Positions 45,355-57,517 of a DNA stretch of 64,000 nucleotides are shown here, one piece after another. Numbering within the stretch: position 1 is the first letter of the stretch; every line of letters begins with the position of its first letter. The notes under the pieces were generated by a model that worked only from the letters and a program-made list of their open reading frames with translations, made no database searches and was not told the DNA's origin. Origin of the DNA: Parasulfuritortus sp036391875 (lineage in GTDB: Bacteria > Pseudomonadota > Gammaproteobacteria > Burkholderiales > Thiobacillaceae); contig DASVZA010000007.1 in NCBI GenBank assembly GCA_036391875.1, positions 124,001-188,000 on the forward strand. Direction: 5' to 3'. Position numbers and translations under genes: made by a program.

Positions 45355-46165
45355 CTTTTTTCTCTGTTTCACTGAAGTTATAAACACCAAAATTAGAGCG
45401 AAATACTGCGTCTGGTTTATCTTGGTCGCGTCTCTGAAGTTCAGCCGCGCGTTTGTTAATGGCATGTAATGCCCTCATTCCGACAACCCTAGAGTAATCC
45501 GCCAGTTCTTTCGCGGATTCGGCACTCAATTTGTCGTAGAAAACACAGCGTTCCAAAAACGGCGGACTCCCATCCATCAGGTTGTGTACCGTGGCCGCCA
45601 AGTGATCGTGGATGTTTTGGCCAAAGTAATAGATTTTTTCTTCTGCATCCTGAGGCAGGACAAATGCGTCCTTGCACAAGTGCACCCTGTCATGGCCATC
45701 CAGAGTAACGATTCCTTGGCGAAGCCATTCATCCAATACCACGCGGGGACGAAAATCTTTGCTGACAGACTGCACCATGGACTCAAAAGACAATTCCTCC
45801 CCCTTGTTCGCCAAGCGGGCCAACGAAATGGGCTCCCCGTCTTTGTTTAGATATTCAGGATGGCCACTCCAGATCGTCAGCAGTTGGGCGCTCATCGACG
45901 CACGCTGTGAGAGGCCGATTTTTTCTACCGCCTCGTTACGCAAGCGGTTGACTTCCCGTCTATTAATTCCGGTCAACAGGCTGATTCGACTGTCCGTTTG
46001 AGGTTTTTCGTCCAGCCTCAGTTCTTCTTCCGCAATCCGTACGTAGGCGGCTTTGACCAAGTCGCAGAAGGCCTGGAATGTGATGCCATGCGACAGCAGC
46101 AACCGGACCAGCGGTTGCAGGACATGGCGAATAGCCGCCATCACCGACGGCAAAGCATCACGCAC
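45347..46165 (-). CDS. DUF6502-like protein with N-terminal helix-turn-helix
   Basis: A 272-residue cytoplasmic protein. Residues ~15-80 (LLSHGITFQAFCDLVKAAYV, SRISLLTGINRREVNRLRNE) read as a DNA-binding HTH; the rest is soluble and ends FGVYNFSETEKKDV. Overall it resembles DUF6502 proteins, which have no assigned function. The GTG at 46165 has AAAGGA six bases upstream; TTG at 46171 and ATG at 46141 are alternatives. It is coupled to the FecR gene and divergent from a Pro/Glu-rich protein, with a twin palindromic operator between them, so it is the obvious candidate for the local regulator. Confidence 0.78.
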   Translation of the reverse strand: MRDALPSVMAAIRHVLQPLVRLLLSHGITFQAFCDLVKAAYVRIAEEELRLDEKPQTDSRISLLTGINRREVNRLRNEAVEKIGLSQRASMSAQLLTIWSGHPEYLNKDGEPISLARLANKGEELSFESMVQSVSKDFRPRVVLDEWLRQGIVTLDGHDRVHLCKDAFVLPQDAEEKIYYFGQNIHDHLAATVHNLMDGSPPFLERCVFYDKLSAESAKELADYSRVVGMRALHAINKRAAELQRRDQDKPDAVFRSNFGVYNFSETEKKDV

Positions 46166-46235
46166 TAACAATCCTTTGTATTCAATAAGCTACACACTGC
46201 TTAAGCATGCAGCAAAGATTACCACAAAAAAAATA

Positions 46236-46264
46236 TTGACGTGTGCATATTGCACACGTACTGT
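46236..46264 (+). promoter_or_regulatory. Candidate promoter TTGACG-N17-TACTGT of the Pro/Glu-rich gene
   Basis: -35 TTGACG (five of six consensus bases) and -10 TACTGT (weak) with a 17-base spacer. The first 17-bp palindrome occupies the spacer, so a bound protein would block polymerase. Confidence 0.4.
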
Positions 46265-46288
46265 ACAGAACGTGTGCAATATGCACAC
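46241..46288. promoter_or_regulatory. Twin 17-bp palindromic operators GTGTGCA-N3-TGCACAC
   Basis: Site 1 (46241-46257) and site 2 (46272-46288) have perfect seven-base arms and central TAT or ATA. Their centres are 31 bp apart, three helical turns, so bound dimers would lie on one face of the DNA. Between them is a smaller dyad, GTACTGTAC. They sit in the divergent promoter region of the DUF6502-like/FecR and Pro/Glu-rich/barrel gene pairs. The binding protein is unknown. Confidence 0.8.
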
Positions 46289-46377
46289 ACATGCAATCAA
46301 AAACTGATCATGTTCGAGGTCGTACAGATTCCCTTGTGGAATATCCCAAGTTCGATTTTCAAGTTAAGGAGCAAATC

Positions 46378-46764
46378 ATGCCCATTCAAAAAAATGCAGC
46401 AACGATTATCACTGCGATATTGATGGTAAGTAGCTCGACTCAAATCTATGCTGCCCAGGCAGCAACACCAACCGCCGCCCCGACTCCGACGACGGCTTCC
46501 GCTCCTCCGGCAACCACCGTACCCGGTACTCCCACCCCGACTTTAACCGCGCCGACCCTGCCTTCTACCGTGGAAGCCCCAGAAGCTGCCGAAGCACCTG
46601 AGGCCCCCGAGGTCGCTGAAGCGCCCGAAGCACCGGAAGTCCCCGAAGCCGCTGAAGTACCCGAGACCCCGGAAGCCCCCGAAATTCAGGACATCCCCGA
46701 GACCCCCCAGGTACCGGAAGCGCCTCAGGTACCGGAAGCACCCCAGGTACACGAAGCAGACTAA
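46378..46764 (+). CDS. Secreted low-complexity protein rich in Pro, Glu, Ala and Thr
   Basis: A 128-residue protein with AAGGAG six bases before the ATG. Signal peptide about 1-29 (cut near YAAQAA), a Pro/Thr-rich segment 30-64, then an acidic repeat region 65-128 built on APEAPEV/VPEAPQV units. No folded domain is visible. The repeat resembles the PEVPDVP tail of the FecR protein encoded on the other side of the divergent promoter. It is followed 28 bases later by a membrane-barrel-like protein gene. Function unknown; a wall-spanning or spacer role is only a guess. Confidence 0.75.
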   Translation: MPIQKNAATIITAILMVSSSTQIYAAQAATPTAAPTPTTASAPPATTVPGTPTPTLTAPTLPSTVEAPEAAEAPEAPEVAEAPEAPEVPEAAEVPETPEAPEIQDIPETPQVPEAPQVPEAPQVHEAD

Positions 46765-46792
46765 AATATCCCGCTAAACACTAAAACTGATC

Positions 46793-47572
46793 ATGAAAAA
46801 CGCCATACTTGCCACCAGTTTAATCCTGTCATTCGCTGGGATGACCATCCAATCCGCACATGCCGAAAACAACGGAAAATTCAGCCTAGAAACAGGTATG
46901 GATTACAGTACCGGCAAGTATGGCGGCACTCAATCAACCGACATCCTATATGTTCCCTTTACCGGAAAATATCAGGGTAGTGAATGGACGCTAAAGCTGA
47001 CCGTTCCTTATCTTCGGATTACCGGGCCAAGCAACGTATTGCACGGCATTGGCGCGACCGGGGCAACCACCAGCACGACCACTACCACCCGGTCTGGCAT
47101 GGGCGATGTAATCATGTCTGCATCACATAGCGTCTACAGGAACCTCTCGGCTGGATTCATGGCAAACCTGACCGGGAAGGTAAAACTAGGGACGGCAAGC
47201 AGCGATCAAGGACTGGGAACGGGAAAAACCGATTACTCGCTGCAAGCCGATCTGTATCAGGTAACGGGAAAGCTGACGACATTCGGCACTCTCGGTTACC
47301 GAGTGTATGGAAAACCAAGCGGATACACACTTGATAACGTTTTCTATGGCGACTTGGGCAGCAGCTATAAATTCAACCAAGAAACCAATGGTGGAGCGAT
47401 GATGATCCTTAGCCAAAAGGTCTCTTCAACCGGGTCGCCGCACGCAGAGGCGCTGCTTTTCCTCGGCCACAAAATCCAGAAAAATTGGAATGCGCAAGGC
47501 TACGTACTAAAAGGCTTTACCAATAGTGTGCCGGATTGGGGGGCTGGTGTTTCGCTGGCCTACCTTCTCTGA
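46793..47572 (+). CDS. Outer-membrane beta-barrel-like protein (transporter/MetA-type)
   Basis: A 259-residue exported protein: signal peptide 1-24 (ending SAHA), then alternating polar/hydrophobic strands with many Gly, Thr, Ser and aromatic residues (FSLETGMDYSTGKYGGTQST, WTLKLTVPYLRITGPSNV, YSLQADLYQVTGKLTTFGTL) and a terminal aromatic/hydrophobic strand, VSLAYLL. It resembles the transporter-type barrels grouped with the phenol-degradation MetA family. The ribosome site is weak, which suggests cotranscription with the gene 28 bases upstream. A terminator follows. Confidence 0.75.
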   Translation: MKNAILATSLILSFAGMTIQSAHAENNGKFSLETGMDYSTGKYGGTQSTDILYVPFTGKYQGSEWTLKLTVPYLRITGPSNVLHGIGATGATTSTTTTTRSGMGDVIMSASHSVYRNLSAGFMANLTGKVKLGTASSDQGLGTGKTDYSLQADLYQVTGKLTTFGTLGYRVYGKPSGYTLDNVFYGDLGSSYKFNQETNGGAMMILSQKVSSTGSPHAEALLFLGHKIQKNWNAQGYVLKGFTNSVPDWGAGVSLAYLL

Positions 47573-47662
47573 TTGAAGTCATAGGCGACCCTGAACATCG
47601 GGGCCGCAGACCAGATTAGGATCCGGTCCTTTATCTCGATAACGCCCTGTCTGTCACCGATC

Positions 47663-47689
47663 AAAGGCCGCCACTAAGGCGGCCTTTTT
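47663..47689 (+). terminator. Intrinsic terminator ending the barrel gene transcript
   Basis: Ten-base stem AAAGGCCGCC/GGCGGCCTTT with loop ACTAA and a T-run, about 90 bases past the stop codon. The minus-strand T-run is short, so it acts mainly on the plus strand. Confidence 0.88.
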
Positions 47690-47765
47690 ATTCCATGCAT
47701 TGAGCGGATAACATGCCTTGCCCAGCACATGGCTCTGAACTGCGACACCCAGACACAACGCAGCC

Positions 47766-48659
47766 TTACTCTTCCTCCCCGCCCAGCGCATAGAGCAGAT
47801 CGTCCAGCAGCTTGCCCAGCTCGCCGGTCATCAGCGCGAACTCGATCTGGAACATGGCCTCGGCGTCCTCGGCCTGCTCGCTCTGTTCCTTGAGGATGTC
47901 GAGGAACTGCAGGCGCTTGACCTCCAGCTTCTCGGTCAGCACGAAGCCGATCCGGTCGGCCCAGGTCAGGGCCAGGCGGGTGGCCTGCTTGCCGGCGGCG
48001 ATGTGCTCGCCGATCTCCTCGCCGTCCAGTGCGTGGCGGACGTAGCGCACCGTGGCGCGGTCCTCGCCCGGCAGGCGTAGCTCGCAGTCGCGGTCGATGC
48101 TGAAGCCGGTCGGCGGCTCGCCCCCGGCCAGCCAGGCGGTCATGGCCGCGCCGGGCGACTGCTGGGTGTGGAGCAGCTTGAGTGGCAGGTCGGGTGCGCA
48201 ATCGCCCAACAGCTTGAGCACTGCCTCGGCCTTGCTGGCGCTGGCGGCGTCGACCGCCAGCCAGCCGTGGGCAGGGTCGAGCCAGGCATAGATCGTGGTG
48301 CGCTTGCTGAAGGCGCGCGGCAGCAGCTCGTCCTCGATCTGCTCGCGGATTTCCTTGCGCCGCTTGGAACCGGGCCGGTAACCCTCCTTGGCCTCGATCT
48401 CGGCGATCTTCTCCTCGGTCGCCTGCTTGACCACGGCGGACGGCAGCAGCTTGTCCTCGATGCCCAGGGCGACCAGCAGCTGGCCGCCCTGTTCGTAGAC
48501 GTATTCGTCCTCGCCCTTCACCGGCAGCCAGCCCAGGCGCATGCGCTCCAGGCCGCCGCAGGGGGTGAGCGGCTGCTTGGCGAGGCGTTCGTTGAGGTCG
48601 GCGACGTCGATCTTGTAGCCGGGCGACAGGCGATAGAGTTGCAGGTTGCGAAACCACAT
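47766..48659 (-). CDS. rdgC: Recombination-associated protein RdgC
   Basis: Ring-shaped DNA-binding protein that limits RecA; 297 residues, normal length. Diagnostic sequence: MWFRNLQLYRL at the start, the LTPCGGLERMRLGWLPVKG segment, KRRKEIREQIEDELLPRAFS, and DGEEIGEHIAAGKQATRLAL with LTWADRIGFVL. It starts 28 bases after the sucA stop on the same strand and might be cotranscribed with gltA-sucA, an association I do not recognise as usual. Confidence 0.95.
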   Translation of the reverse strand: MWFRNLQLYRLSPGYKIDVADLNERLAKQPLTPCGGLERMRLGWLPVKGEDEYVYEQGGQLLVALGIEDKLLPSAVVKQATEEKIAEIEAKEGYRPGSKRRKEIREQIEDELLPRAFSKRTTIYAWLDPAHGWLAVDAASASKAEAVLKLLGDCAPDLPLKLLHTQQSPGAAMTAWLAGGEPPTGFSIDRDCELRLPGEDRATVRYVRHALDGEEIGEHIAAGKQATRLALTWADRIGFVLTEKLEVKRLQFLDILKEQSEQAEDAEAMFQIEFALMTGELGKLLDDLLYALGGEEE

Positions 48660-48687
48660 GGGGACGAATCTCGAATGGAAGGAAGGG

Positions 48688-52784
<4,097 letters not shown>

Positions 52785-53002
52785 CGAAAACTCGCCTGTA
52801 TAAACTGGATTCAGCCCGATTGTATGTAAAACCGCCGGCCTCGGACAGCCTTGCAGACTGCGGCGCAAGCTGCCTGGGATCCCGAGCCGCGCCCGGAATG
52901 AAGTATCATTACAGCACTTTAGCCACTCCCCGCAATGACGTTACCCACCCGCCCCCGACGACGACGCAACGCACCCCGTCCCATCAGAGCCCACCGCATT
53001 TC

Positions 53003-55447
53003 ATGATTTTCCTGTTCGGTTCCGGCCGGCTTTGCGCTTGGCCGCTCATGCTGGCCTGGCTGGCCCTGGCCTCGCCCCTGCCGGCCGAAGCGAGCGTCGA
53101 CGCGCCCGTGAAGACGAGCGTGCAGCTGAACTGGAAGCACCAGTTCGAGTTCGCCGCCTTCTATGCCGCCGTGGCGCAGGGCTATTACCGCGAGGCCGGC
53201 CTGGACGTAACGATCAAGGAAGGGGGCCCGGGTATCGACGCCGTCCGGGAGGTGGCCGCCGGCCATGCCGATTTCGGCGTCGCCACGTCCTCCCTGGTCG
53301 TGGCCCGGTCGCGCGGCCTCCCGGTAGTCGCCCTGGCCGCCCTGATGCAGCATTCCCCGGTCGCCCTGCTGGCCCGGCGCGGCGATGGCATCAACAGCGT
53401 CCTCGACTTGGCCGACCGGCCGGTCGCGGTCGACCCGCACGACCGGGACGAGATCGAGGCCTACCTGCTCGCCTCCGGCATCCCCCGGCAGCACATCCGG
53501 CTGGTCGACCAGACCGACCCGACCCTGGCGCCGCTCGACGAGGGCCGGATCGCCGCCAAGGTGATCTATATCTCCAACGAACCCTTCCTGATCCGGGGCA
53601 AGGAACATGAATACCTGATGCTGACGCCCAAATCGGCCGGCATCGACCTGTTCGGCAACATCCTGTTCACCATGAACCGCACCCTGAACGCCCACCCTGC
53701 GATGGTCAAGGCGTTCCGCGAGGCGACCTTGAAGGGACTGGTCTATTCGCTCGACCACCCCGGGCAGGTCGCCGACCTGATCCTGCAGCAGTACGACACC
53801 CAGCACAAATCGCGGGCGCACCTGCTGTTCGAGGCGGAGCACATCCGGGAACTGACCCGCCCCGACATCGTCGAGCCGGGCTACATGAGTCCGGGCCGCT
53901 GGCGGCACGTAGTGGACGTCTACGCCAGCCAGGGCACCATGCCGCGCAATTTCGACCTGACCGGCTTCCTGTACGATCCCACCCCGCCGCGCACGCCCGA
54001 GTGGGTCGCCTGGAGCATTGCCGGGCTGCTGCTCGGCCTCGCCGCGAGCGTCGCCATCCTGCTCAAGGTGCGCGGCCTGAACCGCAAGCTCAAGCGGGAA
54101 ATCGCCGACCGGACGCAGGCCGAGGAAACCATCCGCACCCTGGCCTATTTCGACCCCCTCACCCGGCTGCCCAACCGGCTCCTGCTCCGGGACCGCCTGC
54201 AACAGGCCCTGGCGTTGTCCAGGCGCAGCGGCCTTTATGGCGCGCTGCTGTTCATCGACCTGGACAACTTCAAGCTGCTCAACGACAGCCACGGCCACGA
54301 CACCGGCGACCTGATGCTCCAGGAAGTCGCCCGCCGGCTGCAAAGCTGCATCCGCGAGGGCGACAGCGTGGCCCGCCTGGGCGGCGACGAATTCGTGGTG
54401 CTGATCGAGGAACTCGACGCAGCGCAGGAGGAAGCGGCCAACCGGGCCGAGATCGCCACCGAGAAGATCATCGACCGGCTCGGCCGCACCTATTCACTGG
54501 GCGAGGTCGACTACCACAGCACCGCCAGCATCGGCATCACCCTGTTCCCCGACGGCGACATTACCGTCGACGACATGCTGAAGCGCGCCGACCTGGCCAT
54601 GTACCAGGCCAAATCCGCCGGCCGCAACACGTTGCGCTTCTTCGACCCTGCCATGCAGGCCGCGATCGAGGCCAGAACCATGATGGAGGCGGACATGCGG
54701 CGCGCGGTCACGCGCGGCGAGTTCCTCTTCCACTACCAGCCCCAGGTCGACAACCACGGCCGGATGACCGGGGTCGAAGCCCTGGCCCGCTGGCCGCACC
54801 CGGAGCGGGGCATGGTCCCGCCCGCCAGCTTCATCCCCGTGGCCGAGGAAACCGGCCTCATCATGGCGATCGGCGAACAGCTTCTGCGCCAGGCCTGCGA
54901 GCAGCTCAGGCGGTGGGCCGACGACCCGGCCACCGCCCATCTGTCGATCTCGATGAACATCAGCGCCCGCCAGTTCCACGACCCCGACTTCGTCACGGTC
55001 GTGCTGGCCAACCTGACGGCCGCCGGCGCCGATCCGGCCAGGCTGACGCTGGAGATCACCGAATCCCTGCTGCTGGAAAACATCGACGAGACCATCGCCA
55101 AGATGGAGGCGCTCAAGGCCCGCGGCATCCGGTTCTCGATCGACGACTTCGGTACCGGTTATTCCTCGCTGGCCTACCTCAAGCGCCTGCCGCTGGACGA
55201 ACTGAAGATCGACCGCTCGTTCGTGGCCGACATCGAGACCGACGAGAACGACGCGGCGATCTGCGCCACCTTCATCAGCCTGGCCCGCCTGCTCGATCTG
55301 CGCGTGGTGGCCGAAGGGGTGGAGACCGATGCCCAGCGCTACTTCCTCGGCATCGTCCACAAATGCGACGCCATGCAGGGCTACCTGCTCGGCAAGCCGG
55401 TACCGTCGGAACAGATTCTCCAAAACAGAAACGCCGCGCCGGACTGA
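53003..55447 (+). CDS. Periplasmic NMT1/ThiY-type binding domain fused to GGDEF-EAL
   Basis: An 814-residue membrane receptor for cyclic-di-GMP control. Signal peptide 1-31; NMT1/ThiY-like solute-binding domain about 35-290 (LNWKHQFEFAAFYAAVAQGY, GYYREAGLDVTIKEGGPG), of the family that binds pyrimidine or sulfonate-like ligands for ABC importers; one membrane helix near 335-355; GGDEF at 460-464 with inhibitory REGD before it; EAL domain from 592 with NISARQF, LEITES, DDFGTGYSS, KIDRSF and AEGVET. Both output sites look active. The ATG at 53003 is chosen for the signal peptide; an in-frame ATG at 52898 is possible. Stands alone, divergent from gltA. Confidence 0.9.
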   Translation: MIFLFGSGRLCAWPLMLAWLALASPLPAEASVDAPVKTSVQLNWKHQFEFAAFYAAVAQGYYREAGLDVTIKEGGPGIDAVREVAAGHADFGVATSSLVVARSRGLPVVALAALMQHSPVALLARRGDGINSVLDLADRPVAVDPHDRDEIEAYLLASGIPRQHIRLVDQTDPTLAPLDEGRIAAKVIYISNEPFLIRGKEHEYLMLTPKSAGIDLFGNILFTMNRTLNAHPAMVKAFREATLKGLVYSLDHPGQVADLILQQYDTQHKSRAHLLFEAEHIRELTRPDIVEPGYMSPGRWRHVVDVYASQGTMPRNFDLTGFLYDPTPPRTPEWVAWSIAGLLLGLAASVAILLKVRGLNRKLKREIADRTQAEETIRTLAYFDPLTRLPNRLLLRDRLQQALALSRRSGLYGALLFIDLDNFKLLNDSHGHDTGDLMLQEVARRLQSCIREGDSVARLGGDEFVVLIEELDAAQEEAANRAEIATEKIIDRLGRTYSLGEVDYHSTASIGITLFPDGDITVDDMLKRADLAMYQAKSAGRNTLRFFDPAMQAAIEARTMMEADMRRAVTRGEFLFHYQPQVDNHGRMTGVEALARWPHPERGMVPPASFIPVAEETGLIMAIGEQLLRQACEQLRRWADDPATAHLSISMNISARQFHDPDFVTVVLANLTAAGADPARLTLEITESLLLENIDETIAKMEALKARGIRFSIDDFGTGYSSLAYLKRLPLDELKIDRSFVADIETDENDAAICATFISLARLLDLRVVAEGVETDAQRYFLGIVHKCDAMQGYLLGKPVPSEQILQNRNAAPD

Positions 55448-55492
55448 ACCGGGCGACGTTGGCGGGAGGCGACTGGCGGGTCTGCCGCCCGG

Positions 55493-56779
55493 TCAGTGGA
55501 TCATGCCCAGCGTGGTCGGCAGCCAGAGCGAGAGCGGCGGCCAATAAGTGACCAGGGCCAGGAAGACCAGCATGGTCAGCAGCCAGGGCCAGACCGCGAC
55601 GGTCAGCTCGGTGATGCCCATCTTGGTGATGCCGCTGGCCACGTACAGGTTCAAGCCGACCGGCGGATGGCACATACCGACTTCCATGTTGACCACCATC
55701 ATGACCCCGAAATGGATCGGGTTGATGCCCAACTTCATGGCGATCGGGAACAGGATCGGCGCCAGGATCAGGACGATGGACGACGCCTCCATGAAGTTGC
55801 CGGCCGCCAGGAGCAGGATGTTGGCGATCAGCAGGAAGCCGACCACGCCCGGTCCCTCCTGGATCATCCAGTCGGCCATCGCCTGCGGGATGTTCTGGAA
55901 GGTCATCAGGAATGAGAACAACACGGCGTTGGTGATGATGTAGAGCAGCATGGCGCTCATGTTGGCCGAGTTGAGCAGCACCTTGGGCACGTCCTTGAAG
56001 CCCAGGTCCTTGTAGACGAACACTGCGATGAAGAAGGAATAGACCGCGCTCACCGCCGCCGCTTCGGTCGGGGTGAACATGCCGGTGTAGATGCCGCCCA
56101 TCACCACCACGATCAGCAGCAAGCCCCATATGCTCTCCCGGAAGGCCTTGAAGCGCTCGGCCCAGGTCGCCTTGGGCTGGCGCGGATAGTCGAACTTGCG
56201 GGCCCGGTACCAGGTGGTGAAGCCGAGCATGGAGGCCAGCACGATGCCCGGCACCACGCCGGCCATGAACAGGGCGCCAACCGAGGTGTTGGTCGACACC
56301 GAGTACATGACCATGACGATGGAGGGCGGGATCAGGATGCCGAGCGCGCCCGAGGTGGTGATGATGCCGGCGCCGAAACGCTTGGGGAAACCCGCCTTCA
56401 TCATCGCCGGCAGCAGGATCGAACCGATCGCCACCACGGTGGCCGGACTGGAACCCGAGATCGCCGCGAACAGGGCGCAGGCGACCACGCCCGACAAGCC
56501 CAGGCCGCCGTACCAGTGGCCGACCATGGTGGTAGCGAAACGGATCATGCGCCGGGCCACGCCGCCGTGGGTGAGGAAATTGCCGGCCAGGATGAAGAAC
56601 GGGATGGCCATGATCTCGAAGTTCTCGATGCCGGTGAACAGCTTCATGGCCACCGACTCGATCGGCACCTGGGTCATGGTCCAGAGGAAGGTCAGGACGG
56701 TCAGGCCCAGGGAGATGGAAATCGGCATGCCGGTGAGCATCAGGACCACCAGCAGGCCGAAGATCAGCGCAACGCTCAT
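55493..56779 (-). CDS. dctM: TRAP transporter large membrane subunit
   Basis: DctM-type subunit of 428 residues with about twelve hydrophobic helices; it carries the sodium-coupled transport step of a TRAP importer. Family sequence: LTGMPISISLGLTVLTFLW, AIPFFILAGNFLTHGGVARR, GSSPATVVAIGSILLPAMMK, and NMEVGMCHPPVGLNLYVASG. The ATG at 56779 overlaps the dctQ stop as ATGA. Last gene of dctPQM; convergent with the NMT1-GGDEF-EAL gene. Confidence 0.96.
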   Translation of the reverse strand: MSVALIFGLLVVLMLTGMPISISLGLTVLTFLWTMTQVPIESVAMKLFTGIENFEIMAIPFFILAGNFLTHGGVARRMIRFATTMVGHWYGGLGLSGVVACALFAAISGSSPATVVAIGSILLPAMMKAGFPKRFGAGIITTSGALGILIPPSIVMVMYSVSTNTSVGALFMAGVVPGIVLASMLGFTTWYRARKFDYPRQPKATWAERFKAFRESIWGLLLIVVVMGGIYTGMFTPTEAAAVSAVYSFFIAVFVYKDLGFKDVPKVLLNSANMSAMLLYIITNAVLFSFLMTFQNIPQAMADWMIQEGPGVVGFLLIANILLLAAGNFMEASSIVLILAPILFPIAMKLGINPIHFGVMMVVNMEVGMCHPPVGLNLYVASGITKMGITELTVAVWPWLLTMLVFLALVTYWPPLSLWLPTTLGMIH

Positions 56780-57465
56780 TTCCGTTCCTCCTCGTCGCCA
56801 TCATGCAGGTCGCGCGGATGGAGATCGTCCTCCATGCGATAGATGCGGTCCTCCTCGCCCGGCTTGGGCGGCGCCTCCTCCTCCAGGCCGGCGACGTGGC
56901 CGTGGTCGTGGTGCGGCAGCTCGCCGGTGCGGATGAAGGCCACCGCCACCTGCAGGAAGCGGAAGCACATCAGCCAGGAGCCGAGCGGCACGGCCGAGTA
57001 GACCATCCAGGTATGCCACTCCAGGTCCGGCGTGATCGGCCCCTCGGGCAGGTCGCCGGTGGCCAGGCCGCGCGCAGTGAGAAAGGCGTAGTGGGCGCCG
57101 TTTTCCCAGACGAAGCGGGCGCCCAGGGTGCCGATGGTGCCGGTGAAGAACGCCCCGGCCAGCAGGCCGATGACGATAAATTTGAACCGGTTCTTGTCGC
57201 TCAACCGGTTGATGAGCACGTCGACGCCGACGTGGATGCCGGTCCGCACGCCGTAGGCGGCGCCGAACTTGGCCATCCAGACGAACATGATGACGGTGAG
57301 TTCCTGCGACCAGGACAGGTCGATCGACAGCAGCCAGTCCTGCAGGTGCGGGATGGCCACGCCGGCCAGGTAGCGGTGCACGACCGAGACGAAGGTGATC
57401 AGGGTCGCCCCGGCCATGAGCAGGGAAATCAATATCTCTTCCAATCGGTCGAGTATCTTCAGCAT
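56776..57465 (-). CDS. dctQ: TRAP transporter small membrane subunit
   Basis: DctQ subunit of 229 residues with four hydrophobic helices (LEEILISLLMAGATLITFVS and later segments) and the conserved WSQELTVIMFVWMAKFGAAY. The last ~45 residues are a charged, His/Glu/Asp-rich tail (HHDHGHVAGLEEEAPPKPGE) longer than in many relatives. It follows dctP across a 52-base gap containing a stable hairpin, and overlaps dctM. Confidence 0.94.
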   Translation of the reverse strand: MLKILDRLEEILISLLMAGATLITFVSVVHRYLAGVAIPHLQDWLLSIDLSWSQELTVIMFVWMAKFGAAYGVRTGIHVGVDVLINRLSDKNRFKFIVIGLLAGAFFTGTIGTLGARFVWENGAHYAFLTARGLATGDLPEGPITPDLEWHTWMVYSAVPLGSWLMCFRFLQVAVAFIRTGELPHHDHGHVAGLEEEAPPKPGEEDRIYRMEDDLHPRDLHDGDEEERK

Positions 57466-57481
57466 GACGCGCTCCGGAATG

Positions 57482-57506
57482 CGGCACCCGCCGAAGGCGG
57501 GTGCCG
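57482..57506 (-). promoter_or_regulatory. Stable intercistronic hairpin between dctP and dctQ
   Basis: Perfect eleven-base stem CGGCACCCGCC/GGCGGGTGCCG. On the minus strand the loop closes as C(TTC)G within CCTTCGG, a very stable tetraloop-like turn, and no T-run follows. It probably protects the 3' end of dctP mRNA, giving more binding protein than membrane subunits. Confidence 0.6.
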
Positions 57507-57517
57507 GTCGGCGATGG

